Below are positions 44,218-54,977 of a stretch of 64,000 nt of DNA, one piece after another. The position numbers and the translations under genes are program-made. Under the pieces are notes generated by a model that worked only from the letters and a program-made list of their open reading frames with translations, had not been told where the DNA came from and ran no database searches. Location of the stretch: the NCBI GenBank assembly GCA_020747015.1, contig JAGTJM010000065.1, forward strand, positions 62,001-126,000, read 5' to 3'. The first letter of the stretch is position 1. The number at the start of each line of letters is the position of its first letter. This stretch comes from Pyrenochaeta sp. MPI-SDFR-AT-0127 (taxonomy: Eukaryota; Ascomycota; Dothideomycetes; Pleosporales; Cucurbitariaceae).

Positions 44218-45403
44218 CTAGTTTACCATATTATTTCCCGGCAGCTGGGTAAGCCAACCATCAAACTTCTCCCCAACGAAATCCTTGACCGTACACTTAT
44301 TCTGTGTAGCAATGTTCTGCTTCTTCAGTGTCGGCGCAGTCACATAAGTCTTACTATCCATAGCCTTCTGCAGACTATCATCCTTCCAACCAAACAAATA
44401 ATCCGCGTGCGTCGAGAACCCCGTCTTGTCCCCACTGCTCCATACAAACGGCTGGCTGCCATCAGCGGGCCAGTCAGCTTTATTGTTGAACGTTTTCGTG
44501 TCCCAGACCGTCTCCAGCAATATCTGCGGCAGCCGAACTGGATGACTGTCAGGACACCTTCCCCCGCTTTCGAATGTTCCCGTCTGTGGGTAGGCAACAT
44601 GTTCATGATGGTTCGGGCTGTCGAGATTCACGCCGTCCCAGCACGTAGGGAAACGGTGGTTAATCATGATTCCCGCTGGGCAAGGTGCTTTAGGAAATTC
44701 AAGAGTTTCAGGCTCTCGGGTGCCTTCGTTTTGCATGCAGATATAAGTTAACTGTCGGAAGTTACGGGCGGCTTCGCGGTCACGAATTGTTACATCGCCG
44801 ATGAGCATGCGAAAACCGGGTTTGAAGGCCGTCACTTTACTGGCTTGAGCGGTATCGAAGAGAGCATCTGTCATATAGTATACAACCTCGATCATAGTTA
44901 ACGGACTGACAGGGCGGGTGGTTCAAGGGTGAAGACATACCATGCCACCTTGGGTGCCGTCGAAACCTTGCTGTGCTCGCTGTGGAACGCGCTTGAACGT
45001 GCCGTTCTTTGCACGGAAGTAGATCACTGCAGTCCAGTAGTTGCCTGATCATCACATCAACGAATGTATTGGGTCGAAACTTTTCAGCAATACCTACTGA
45101 AATCCTCACTAAACTCGCAGCTTGTGCAAGTGGATTGCTTCGCGAGATCATGTCCCTTCTGAGGGTCCATAGTAACATTGAAGGAATTCTTTTGGCGAGG
45201 CATGAGTACAGTACACCCTAGAGTATTGTGGATAGAGTACTTACGCCTCCAATGATCTGGTGAAGATGCGGCGACGGATTAGACCCCGAATTTACTAAAG
45301 GATCAAGACGCTGGACAGTCAACTGTGCACATCCGAAGCGTAGCAAACCCGCTTCCGCAGGAGCCAAAAGACTCAGAGCAGTAAAAAAGGCGTTCAGCTT
45401 CAT
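44218..45403 (-). CDS. Secreted DUF1996 protein
   Basis: Exons 45245-45403, 45098-45188, 44941-45044 and 44218-44886 give 340 residues. A signal peptide (MKLNAFFTALSLLAPAEAG) is followed directly by the DUF1996 start LRFGCAQLTVQRLDPLVN, then PSPHLHQIIGGNSFNVTM, STCTSC, NYWTAVIYFRAKNGTFKRVP, FPTCWDGVNLDSPNHHEHVAYP and CPDSHPVRLPQI. All junctions are confirmed by continuous family motifs. DUF1996 proteins are secreted fungal proteins; some carry WSC domains, absent here. Their biochemical role is not settled. The donor of intron 2 is GTAGGT. Confidence 0.9.
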
Positions 45404-45993
45404 GGTGTCTCCTTGTGGTGTGCTCAAGGCTCGCGATGATGTCTGTTTAAAAGGCATGCGGGGATACTAGATATGGACCATCATTATCATGGTGTTGATA
45501 ATGCAGTTGTGAACACTTTGGTAACTGCCGTCTGTGCTGATCATGGACGTCAAAAGCCGACAGCTAAGGTAATGTAAGTCAATATCGCGTAGCGAATGCG
45601 CGCATCTGCGCCAAGGAGAATTGAATGGCCCGCCACACCAAGAGTAACTAAGCATACATGCATCGCCATCATTGGTCATTCATAATCTCAACAGTCGATA
45701 TTCTGACGGCTATTGAAGAGATTTCAACAGATTTGCATCCACGGGAACAGTGTACCGACCCTCCTTATACACTATATCAAGGTGTTACCAAGCCACGTGC
45801 TATGAAACACGGTGTTTTGGACCAGTTGCATAATAGCATATATATATCCAAGATTATCAGTCGGCATTTCATCGGTCATGTGAAGTTGGATATTATCTCT
45901 TGTTGAACAGGATTGAAATGGGCTAGATAGGACACTATTTCTCTACCCAATGTTCTTCTATTGCAACCACTACAACAATTCAAATTCGCGAAC
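45404..45993. other. Divergent intergenic region
   Basis: This separates the starts of two secreted-protein genes on opposite strands. No coding exon was seen. Confidence 0.4.
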
Positions 45994-46321
45994 ATGAAGC
46001 TCTCACTGTCTTTTGTCACCATCTTCTTTACTCTGGCTTACGGCCAGACCTATCAAGAGTGCACCGCGGAAGTTGCGCGAAGTGATGATTGCGCCGCCGT
46101 TATCAATGCCAACGCATGCTACAACAAATTTCGATTCTCAAATGGGCAGGCGTTGACGTGCATTGATGGAACTGATAATGCAGTAAAGCAGAAGAAGGTG
46201 AGTGAATGTAATTATGATGCAAGAAGCACAGGTTAATTGTCTGAGTTTACAGGTATGCAAATGCTGCAGCTGTGTTGGCAAAGTGATGTGCGATTGGGCT
46301 ACCAAGCAGAAGTATTGTTGA
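45994..46321 (+). CDS. Small secreted Cys-rich protein, candidate effector
   Basis: Exons 45994-46197 and 46253-46321 give 90 residues. A clear signal peptide (MKLSLSFVTIFFTLAYG) precedes a mature part of about 72 residues with ten cysteines, spaced C-x9-C-x8-C-x14-C-x15-C-x-C-C-x2-C-x5-C-x9-C by eye. The C-terminal CKCCSCVG block comes from the short second exon. Size, signal and even cysteine number fit a disulphide-stabilised apoplastic protein such as a plant-interaction effector or antimicrobial peptide. No family was recognised, and no function beyond secretion is supported. It borders a 3.2-kb gene-poor stretch, a common setting for effector genes. Confidence 0.75.
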
Positions 46322-47848
46322 ATTCTGCTTAGAACGAGCACTGGGTTAGCTATCTGTGTCAAAGCTTGATCTCAGCAAAACTGGTACTGGAAAACATAAT
46401 CTGAATGGAGTTGTTCTCAATACGCTCAATAGCATATGTAGACATCAAGAGAGTCTGATCATTGATGGGCTTTTCTTACTAGAAATTCAGAAAATTAAAA
46501 AAATAGAGCTAAAGTTCCATCAGATTTACGAGGCCACGTTGTCTATGTGCAGTTGTAGACGATATTTCTATCACTCAGGCTAGCCCTTGAACACAAATAT
46601 AGTTACTGACAACTAGCTTGATGCATAGCAAAGATGTCTGGTAAGTCAGTGTCCTGCCTTCCCACTGGCAGAACAACTATGGGGACAGAGATATGATTGT
46701 GTCAACGCTTATATTAGGGCATCCGCATAGCGAATACTGTGCCTTTGGAACATGAACCAACTTTGGCTACCAAATTCGTGTCCATTAGTGACAAACTTGT
46801 CGATCCGTGAAATTATATTTCCAGCTTTTCAGCGTCATGCGAAGCTTGCACTCGAACTCTACTCGTAAAACATGAATATAAAAACGTTCAATCATGGTCC
46901 ATATCTATCCGCCACTTAGAGCATTTGGACTTTCTGATTCGCCATATTCGACAAAGAAAGTTGCAATCCCGAATCCGCACTTTGTAAGCTATGATAAAGC
47001 GACAAGTTCGAGTCATATTGCAACAATCCCTGCCCTGCACAAGCAGCCTCGATGTTCACGCTGGAGTGATTTTAGCTCGATCGGCTATTCTTGCGGTGAC
47101 CGTCATCAGTGCTCCTTTACTAATGTAGCATATAAAAAATAACGGGGCATTATTGAGCCAAAGAATCTGCGTTTCGTGATCGGGATCGGTGCAACATCGC
47201 GGTATTTTGACTCGTGGCTATCGCTTGAACAACGTTGAGGCCCTGTGGCAAGATATAAAGCATTTCAGAGAATACAAGGCGAATTGCATGTTGAGGAGAG
47301 AGGTTACGATGCCGCACCATGAGTCATGCATGCGCCGTCAACTGAAAAACCAACCACAACCCTAAAGTAATGATACAAGGCCTTTGTTAAAAAGTCTTGA
47401 CTTATTCTATTGGCACCATTTATCATGTCGTGTTCACATCTTGGGGCTCTTATGTAAGATTCGCAGCGAATCGCCAATGAAATATGACACTATGGCGTCA
47501 ATATCGGATCTCAACCTCTTTTCCTCGCTAATTCTTGATCGTTTGTCTAACATCATTCCTGTCCTGTTCACCTTCATCAGTACCAAATTTCTTAAGTTAA
47601 GATTCAATTTCACGCCTCATCAAATATGCAAGCCTTATTTCCGCATGCGATGATTTCGAGGGGATAAGATAATGTTGTTCGATTTCCAACGAGTTTGGTC
47701 ATGTGGATCTCGTCAAATTAACATGCTCTATACATGCAGCATTCAGCTGCATGCCATGTGAATGGGTCCAAGCTCTACAGTACCTGGATTATTTCTTGCC
47801 CGCTGTTGCGTCTCGGAAAATTGTTAAGCATCCTATAGAATAATGAGG

Positions 47849-47918
47849 AAACGGTATTTTGCAGTGGTCAAATTTGTTGCTCTACAGCACTGGTAACATC
47901 GGATCCAAAATACCGTTT
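47849..47918. repeat. Perfect 13-bp inverted repeat
   Basis: AAACGGTATTTTG at 47849-47861 is matched by its exact reverse complement at 47906-47918 with 44 bp between. Adjoining CAGTG/CACTG extends the symmetry loosely. A further partial copy of the right arm context (CGGATCCAAAG) follows near 47945. It could be a small decayed inverted-repeat element or chance. Confidence 0.4.
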
Positions 47919-49065
47919 AACGATGGGTGTGGTAATGTGTGGTCGGATCCAAAGTCCCGTTTGCCAGTGTGGCTTGACTAGCTGAGTGGAGTCGATCGGC
48001 ATTCTCCTCCTGAAGTCGCGCGTAGACCAGCAATGCCTGCACACCGATTTTGGCTGCGGTTATTCATTAGAAGGAGCCCAGAAGGCAAGATGGCCAGCGA
48101 GTCATTGATTTCTGTTGTTCCACGTAGCAGAACCATCTAGTGAGCATAGCTCGCACGGTAGGGCCGATGTGTCTGTCCCCTTCACGCAGCCTCCTGCGTG
48201 GAATACTTAACGGCATTCGACTCACAAGAATTCCCACATTTCATTGGTTTTGTGGACCTATACTCCACATAACCAAACAAGAATGGTGTGCATCGCCATA
48301 GCAAGGCTGCTAAGATTGAAAGTGGATCGGGCACATGGACATGTCGCTATCAGCGCGGCCTCGTCTCATACCCAGTAGAAATGAAAACAATATTCAATTC
48401 ATGCTTCTCGAGCTCTCCTCGACGTCTTTTTACTACTAAAGGTCGCCATCATGTCGACTGCAGGTCATACATCTGCCCGCACTACCTTTCACGCGGCGCC
48501 TGCCAAGCGTCCTTGTGTTATCCTACAAAATACTTCTCAAACCCCTCTATCCGATGGACTCCCGACACGATGTGAAGGGTGAGCTATGTCAGGTTGGTGA
48601 CGGAGCAGTTCTGTCGCCCACATCTGCAGAATCATATCTTACCTTACGTTTGCTTGTTTTTGCCGGAGATATTGATACTGTTTCACTCATTCAGCAAATT
48701 CTCAACTTCGCTCAAGGCAAATTCTGTTACTCGTTACCTGTTGTGCATTGCTTCGAAAAGAGAGGAGACTAGAATGCTTCCAATTTATCGCCCGTTTCGG
48801 CGCTTGATCGTAAATATTGAGAGTATGGGCTTAGAAACACTTTAGTATACACGTAACCCCCGACCTGTATACCCCCTACACGGGCTACGTTGTTCTTGAG
48901 GTTTCAACGCAAGGTCGCCTTGCATCGATTCTATCTGCGGGTGCGAGAGTAATTTTTGAAAGTTATTAAGCACCTAAAAGCGCCTGTGTAAAACAAAGGA
49001 CATAATGTGAAAAGGACATTGTTACAACAAAACTCCGTGGGTGAAAGGAAGACAGTATGCAAGAT

Positions 49066-49359
49066 TTAATTCATGAAATGCATAATGTGCCACCTAATCT
49101 TAGTCGCATGGAACACGCAAAAGTGCTTCTCTCTTATGGACCAAAACTTTGCGAAATTTAGGTATCTTGCAAGCTGGCAGTCATTCAAAGCATAGATCAT
49201 CGGCTTCTTTGTGGATACTACGTGTCTTGGTATACAACCTAGATTGACTAGCTTGGCTCGGAGGTCGTCTCCAGATCCGATGCCGAACTGGGTCTGTGGA
49301 CCAAAGCCATACTCCTGAACAATCGAGATGTAGAAGTATTTAACGCCGCCATCCAGACG
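49066..49359 (-). other. Coding-like open frame without a start codon
   Basis: The minus-strand frame is open for 97 codons and in its first half reads like protein: GGVKYFYISIVQEYGFGPQT, then FGIGSGDDLRAKLVNLG, with mainly C- or G-ended codons. It has no early Met and no acceptable upstream exon was found. A TATAAA lies upstream on the same strand near 49430. Either the first exon was missed or it is a relic. No family was recognised. Confidence 0.3.
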
Positions 49360-49526
49360 CTACAGCATACTATCTCCTACCAAAGCTGGAAAGCCGCATC
49401 ATCCAACATCAAGACCTCTTATCCATTTATACCCCTCCATCTCTTGTTCGTTGTCAAATACCTATCTTCAACTACAAAGCGCTGTCAATTGCGGCATAGC
49501 TCACTTCGGTCATCACACTAGTCGAC

Positions 49527-50252
49527 ATGTCCTCCCACCGATCTGTCGTCGTTCTCTATAAACAGCCTTTCACAACCTCTTCAATTGATTTGAACCTCTC
49601 AAACAAAGACAACACCAAGCTGGATGTAACCAAGCGCTCCCGCATTTCCAAAAGATACACTTCATCATCCGATGGTCCCCGCTTATGGTTCATGACAGTC
49701 TGCGCTGTTATTGTGGCCTTTTACGTACCATACTTCATCCTCGGTGAACCTGTAGGCAGTCGAGAGATCAAAACTAGGGTGCTCGGCCATACATCTGGCA
49801 TCCTTCATGTCATCTTCGGTGGCCTTGCGTTATTGTTAGGACCCTTCCAACTACTGAGAGGTGTTTTGAAAAAATATCCCAGTTTTCACGTCTGGTCAGG
49901 TCGTGTATATGCCACTTCCATCATGTTCAGCGGCGTAGGCGCGATTCGTGTCTCGTCGGACAGCATGTGTCATCCAATCGGCAAACTTGGCTTCTTCTTA
50001 CTGGCAAGTTCGTGGCTCTTCACTATGGCCGGGGGTGTGCGAGCAATTTGGGCCGGCAAGTTTGGCTCTCGTCGAAGGTGGTTGTTGCGTGGCTTCGCTC
50101 TTACCTACGCCGCTGTCACCTTGCGCATTCTTTTACCGCTCATGATGTTTTCTGGTATGTCAGGATATGTTGCATTCACCATAACTTCGTATACCTCGTG
50201 GATTCTAACCCTTGTTTTCATCAATATGTGGATCAAACGTCATTCTTACTGA
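49527..50252 (+). CDS. DUF2306 integral membrane protein
   Basis: A single exon encodes 241 residues. A polar N-terminus of about 50 residues is followed by five to six hydrophobic helices. The DUF2306 landmarks are visible: HTSGILHVIFGGLALLLGPFQLL, FHVWSGRVYATSIMFSGVGA, and a basic loop (GSRRRWLLRGFALTYAAVTLRILLPLM). Members occur in bacteria and fungi with no established function; conserved His and Arg residues suggest a cofactor or redox role but that is conjecture. The start is supported by a preceding pyrimidine-rich leader. Confidence 0.8.
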   Translation: MSSHRSVVVLYKQPFTTSSIDLNLSNKDNTKLDVTKRSRISKRYTSSSDGPRLWFMTVCAVIVAFYVPYFILGEPVGSREIKTRVLGHTSGILHVIFGGLALLLGPFQLLRGVLKKYPSFHVWSGRVYATSIMFSGVGAIRVSSDSMCHPIGKLGFFLLASSWLFTMAGGVRAIWAGKFGSRRRWLLRGFALTYAAVTLRILLPLMMFSGMSGYVAFTITSYTSWILTLVFINMWIKRHSY

Positions 50253-50986
50253 AGCAAGGACACTACACGTTGTATGGATTTCGTTTGACGTTCTCAGACC
50301 ATAGAAGTGGTATAAGCAATTATCTTGCGTTCTGTATTTAAACTTGACGGCATGGCGTAAATAGAAAGGCTACAGATATGGCTTCCAAAATTGTTATTGT
50401 TTTAGGCAAGTCTCTTTCATTTCGAGCCGTATATGCACGCATAACAGCACTTTTGTATTCGATGTAAATCTGAAAGAATGCCAACGCTGGGTGTTAGCCA
50501 TCCTCCTCTAGCGCTACACACTTTAGACATGGATTGTCCATGCCTGAACGCGTATGCTTTGCTTTTCTATGTCAAATCGGCATTGCGTAGCCTCTAAGAG
50601 AATATGTGGATCTGTTTGCTTGGTTTTGTGTGACTGATTGCCATAAGTGCCGGCGGCAAATAGCAGCAATCAAAACACAACCAATCGCGAAATTGATACA
50701 GATCTCAAGTATATGAGCCGCATTTTCGGCATTTGGTAGCGATGTTACGGGCATTTAACATGCTATCACGAAGATGTACCCCAGTTGTCTGTAGCGAGTT
50801 GCGTTGGACAGCAGCACTTGCCCCACATCAGAGTGTTTCCACTAACAGAATGGCTAATACCGACCAAAATAGTGGAACTTGTGCTTTGTCTCCATATATC
50901 TGTGTTTGTTCTCAATCTTTCAGTCTTGTCTTCCATTCATACAAACATTGATTGAACAGATTGACTCTCGTGCTACAGATACTATC
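50253..50986. other. Intergenic, xylanase promoter
   Basis: No coding exon was recognised in 734 bp. Confidence 0.4.
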
Positions 50987-51728
50987 ATGGTCCTATTGTC
51001 CAGCCTAGCTACAGTTCTACTGGCGGTCTTCCCAGTTGCACTTTCGTTACCTAGCGACCTCACTTCACTTATCAGCCACGACACAGTAGGGAAGCAACTC
51101 GAAGCTCGCCAAGGTGGCTATTACTCTTTTTGGTCCGAAGGTAGCGGCTCCTTTCAGTGTAGCCAACAAGGCGGAGGAAAATACTCATGCAAATGGTCTG
51201 GTCAAAGCGGCGGAGGATTTGTCGCGGGAACAGGGTTCAAGCCTGGAGGCTCGAGGTAAGATTCTTCCTGCTAACCGAAAACTAGTGCCAGATACTCACT
51301 GTGTTTATGACAGAGTCGTCAAATATTCAGGCACGTACAGCGCCAAAGGTCCTGGGTATCTCGCCCTCTATGGCTGGACTCGCAATCCTCTTATCGAATA
51401 CTACATCATCGAGTCTTATGACATCCTCGCACCTGGCGAGCCCTGGACTAGAAAGGGCGAGTTCACCTTCGAAGAGGGCACCTACGAGTTGTACACGAGC
51501 CAGCGCGTGAACAAGCCATCAATTGAAGGGACTAGGACATTCACGCAGTTCTGGTCGGTGCGGACGGAGAAACGGGTTGGTGGAACGATCTCAACGGCTA
51601 AACATTTCGATGCTTGGTCAAAGGCCGGAATGAAGTTGGGTAATCACGATTATATGATTCTATGTACTGAAGGCTTCGCAAACGGGACCCTATTGCCCAG
51701 TGGAAGCAGCGCCATCACAGTAATCTGA
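50987..51728 (+). CDS. GH11 endo-1,4-beta-xylanase
   Basis: Exons 50987-51255 and 51314-51728 give 227 residues. A signal peptide and a short pro-region ending in EARQ (a likely Kex2-type site after Arg) precede the GH11 beta-jelly roll. GGYYSFWSEGSGSFQC opens it; GPGYLALYGWTRNPLIEYYI carries the nucleophile Glu; KPSIEGTRTFTQFWSVR forms the thumb region; and ILCTEGFANG carries the acid/base Glu. It cleaves xylan in plant cell walls. The length is typical, with no carbohydrate-binding module. Together with the dead acetylxylan esterase at 31 kb it marks a plant-degrading lifestyle. Confidence 0.95.
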
Positions 51729-53001
51729 TTACGGGTTAAGCAAGTACGAACTTGTGAGCCTCATGTCACAACAAAGTCCGTAACTTTTCATCGAGGTTGT
51801 ATTCGACCTGTCTATTCATGTAGTCTCAGAATTGGATGTTTCTACGATAACAAACATCTATGTGTGTCCAAGAGTTTCATAGAACTGCTTGATTTTGCTC
51901 AAGGTGTAGTGGTAGAGGATACACCTGCATGAGAGGCTCAGCCACCCAGACTACTTGAAGTAATAAATTTTAACTATCTAGAAGTATCCTTTAGCCGTTC
52001 TTCCCGGTCTACCGCATTATCCGCTCTTTCTGCACTTTCCCCACTCGGGTCTTGTAACATCCAACCACATCCCTCTGATGCATGAATTATCTTTTACTAC
52101 CATTGGTCACTTGATCTGTCTACTGTTTATCATATGTGTGTGGTATTTCATTTGGGGTTCGGTCATGTTCTGGTCAGGCTACTACTTGCTCCTTCGGAGA
52201 AGTCAATTTTCTCCCAAACAGCGAACTTTGGATCCTAGTACTATTGGATTGATTGAATATAGAAGCCAAAAGCTGCGCCCTTGCACCATGAATACTACCA
52301 TTAAACCCCCATTCTATAATACTTTGACTACCTAGGGGCCAGCCTTTGGCTAGGTACAGAGTGTACGAGCGTGCAGTCTTGCATTTCACTTCACCGCAGT
52401 CTGGTCTCCAAAATAACTGTACGTTATCGGTTAGCGTCATAGACATTGATCTATCTTTTGCTGATCTTTTTCTTCATGAAGACTCTTCGCACATACAAAG
52501 TACCCGACGTCCGGACAACTCCACGGCAGTCCCCTTCTGGGGCCGAACGCAAACAGTGAGAAGAAATGGTCACGAAGCAGAAAGGCACGAGGCAAGTGGA
52601 TCAGTAAGTTCTCAGATGTGGGAAACATGAAAATGAATACGTGTACAGCGCCACATCAAGCACTCTTACTGGAAGGTGTGCGATGAGTGTTGAATTCAGT
52701 ATTGTTCGCCAATTCCTAATACAGACACATAATGCATTCTTGATGCACGAGAATGTGTAGCTGCGTCAGAATGCTCATCCGACTCTCGGCTAAGCCCGCT
52801 GTTATAGAGAGTGTGAACGTTGCCTGCTCTACGCTCTTGCGTCTCCAATGCGCTTTAGAGCACGAAATGCTTCATTGGTATCTTTTTTTCTTGTGGCAAA
52901 TTGTTATACCTGCTTAATCACATCTTCCGACATTGGTCGCATGGGAATGCTCTTATTCCGTAGCTGGACAGATTGAATCAAGTTGCACCGTCGACAACAA
53001 T
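51729..53001. other. Intergenic, no gene supported
   Basis: 1.27 kb with scattered short frames. One at 52078-52335 (85 residues, hydrophobic) has an ATG but no recognisable family and is not called. Confidence 0.4.
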
Positions 53002-53468
53002 ATGCCTCTCTCCATTTGGAACAAAATTGAAATACTATGGTCTAGAGTGTTTGAAGGTGTGTAATCCATGAATAATACAAATTCGCGATTTGATAGACAT
53101 GTTTGGGTGGGTTTCCCAGTGTTTTCTAGTATCGTGACGACGCATCATGCTTCCCAGGGAGATACTGGTTCCGAGCCGTGGGAAGACGGCACAGACGCTT
53201 CGAGTGGAAAGTACAAGTACCACCCATATAGCGATGTCAAGCAACCAGCGAAAGATGCGCCAAGGGCGCTAAATGGTGTTATTATACCTAACGTGACGAC
53301 GCTTAGGGTATGTATTTTTCGAATAATCCTTGGTCTATGTGGTTGAGGTGACAATAAAGGAGCGTTGTTGAACTGTGAAGAGCAAAAGCTGACAGAATAT
53401 AGCATCTGCACGAGCCGTACAATAATTGGGAGAAAGCAGAAGATTATTATAGCAGCGATGGAGGGTAG
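53002..53468 (+). CDS. Small conserved-looking protein, 102 residues (3 exons)
   Basis: Exons 53002-53056, 53120-53307 and 53403-53468 splice in phase to 102 residues. The middle carries SSGKYKYHPYSDVKQPAKDA and RALNGVIIPN, and the end LHEPYNNWEK. This pattern, with a Lys/Tyr-His-Pro core, a VIIPNV strand and a final LHE-Y-N-W segment, looks like a small fungal mitochondrial protein family that I cannot name with confidence. The N-terminus lacks an obvious presequence. Three introns-and-exons agreeing in phase with a protein-like product is the main support; it may be a diverged paralogue of a core gene elsewhere. Confidence 0.55.
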
Positions 53469-53792
53469 TATGAAGGCTTATCAGAGGGTAAGCAGAAGAC
53501 GTAGAAGATTGTTACAGGGCATCTCAAACGAAGCCCCGATGAGCCGTAGTCTTGACATGTATTTCTACAGTACAGGGAGCAACAAGATCTATCTTTCTCC
53601 CACTATTTGAGTTGTTCTCCTAGGAAGATGTGTAAAAAGCTGCCTTCGGGCTAAAACTGGATCAATGATAGGTCTCTGCCCATGCCATGCGAATAGTGTA
53701 CAGTGGTATCCAACGCCAAAAATGCCAACGCCGTATTACTATGCCAATCTATGAAAACGCCGAATTGATATGTTGTGACCGTGATAACGCGC
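53469..53792. other. Convergent intergenic region
   Basis: 3' flanks of two convergent genes. Nothing recognised. Confidence 0.4.
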
Positions 53793-54977
53793 CTAATCCA
53801 TATCGTAGCCCTTCTCTTCCTTACATTTGACGTGAACAATCTCCGTCTTGCCGTGCCCATCAACGACGAGCGCTGTGAGGCGTTCACCATTCACGCACCC
53901 AGTGTCGAGGCCATAGGTGTATTCTTGGATGTTCAGTCCTCGCTTTCGATTGTGTCCGTAGATAACGGTGGTCCGCTTTTCCTCGGGCAGTTTCTTCTGC
54001 CTGTGATTCCAGAACTTCTCCCAAGGTGTCCCGGCGTGTTTTGAGGAAGGTATGCGTGTCTTCAAGTCGATGGTCCGCATGTTCATCACGTGGAAAGGAT
54101 TTTGGTGCTTGAGGGGTGTGTCAGGGACAAGGCCGGCATGGACAGCGACGAGGGAGCCGAGATGAGGAACTGTGCCGACGCGGAGGATGACTGGACATTG
54201 TTGCATGAAAGATATTTCCGACTTGGTGAACTTTTTGGCGAGTCTGCGCAACTTGTAGTCGCCGTGAGAGTGAGACGCCTCGTCGAGAAAGTCCGGGGTG
54301 AGGTCAGTAGATTCATCGGGTCCAGGAAGGAAAGAGAGATGCGGCTGCTCCATTTCTGCAACAGAGAGGAGTAGTTTGTCTTCCCAGTTGCCGCGTACAC
54401 AAGAAGCGCCGAGCTTCTGTGCGAGTCTGATGACGCCAGGAGAATCGGGGCCTTTGGCGATCATGTCGCCGGTCAAGACGAGATGGTCGTGCTTGTGGTC
54501 GAATCCGACCTTGTTGAGCAAATGCTCCAGCTCTTGCCGACATCCATGGACATCGCCAACAAAGACCAGCCTGTTGTGCTTCTTAGGCAGGTGCTGCTGG
54601 TCCATGTCGCTGACCTTGATCATGCCCTTGAACTCTGGAAGCACGTTGTTTCCATAGCTCATTGCCGGCGTGGTATCCATGTCTCTCAACTCCTGCTTGT
54701 TTGCAGCGTACCGAGGGCCAAAGTATGTCGCCCAGCTAACGAGGAAGAGGGCGGCAACCGCGAAATAGACGGACGAGTAGCGCTTGATGCGCCGCGGAAT
54801 GCGATCGGTGGTTCGGGAGATTGTTGCCTGCCACTTGACGGGAATCAGGAAATCGTCTTCTCGGCCGTAGAAACCGTCTTCTTCGTCGGACACGTCGAGA
54901 TCGTGGCGGTTGTCGGGGATGAGGTCGACGAGTGGCGGTGGGCGGGTTTGCGCATGGGGGTGGTCGCGGTACGTCAT
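53793..54977 (-). CDS. Membrane-anchored metallophosphatase, PPN2-like endopolyphosphatase
   Basis: A single exon encodes 394 residues. A cytosolic, acidic and Pro-rich N-terminus (about 1-75) leads to one membrane helix (SVYFAVAALFLVSWATYF). The luminal phosphatase domain follows with the calcineurin-type metal motifs LVFVGDVHGC, LVLTGDMIAKGPDS, and VRGNWEDK in place of the common GNHE/D. Later VAVHAGLVPDTP and VIYGHNRKRG supply the remaining ligands. Type II topology and motif set match the budding-yeast vacuolar polyphosphatase Ppn2. Substrate is inferred. The promoter side carries a 13-bp minisatellite. Confidence 0.85.
   Translation of the reverse strand: MTYRDHPHAQTRPPPLVDLIPDNRHDLDVSDEEDGFYGREDDFLIPVKWQATISRTTDRIPRRIKRYSSVYFAVAALFLVSWATYFGPRYAANKQELRDMDTTPAMSYGNNVLPEFKGMIKVSDMDQQHLPKKHNRLVFVGDVHGCRQELEHLLNKVGFDHKHDHLVLTGDMIAKGPDSPGVIRLAQKLGASCVRGNWEDKLLLSVAEMEQPHLSFLPGPDESTDLTPDFLDEASHSHGDYKLRRLAKKFTKSEISFMQQCPVILRVGTVPHLGSLVAVHAGLVPDTPLKHQNPFHVMNMRTIDLKTRIPSSKHAGTPWEKFWNHRQKKLPEEKRTTVIYGHNRKRGLNIQEYTYGLDTGCVNGERLTALVVDGHGKTEIVHVKCKEEKGYDMD

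Larger units (their letters stand above)
46322..49526. other. Gene-poor stretch
   Basis: 3.2 kb without a gene I can support. A 13-bp perfect inverted repeat (47849-47918) and a 97-codon minus-strand open frame lacking a start (49066-49359) are listed separately. The rest is AT-rich with short frames. Confidence 0.45.

Noticed and set aside
48449..48845. Short frame starting MSTAGHTSARTT with a possible downstream intron
   Set aside because: It ends after 44 codons; the possible splice gives no recognisable continuation.
51890..51970. tRNA-like stretch (GTGTAGTGGTAGAGGATACACC)
   Set aside because: An A-box-like and partial D-arm sequence is present, but no B box or closing acceptor stem could be paired.
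52078..52335. 85-residue hydrophobic frame starting MHELSFTTIG
   Set aside because: No homologous family recognised, no splice support, and it is surrounded by non-coding sequence.
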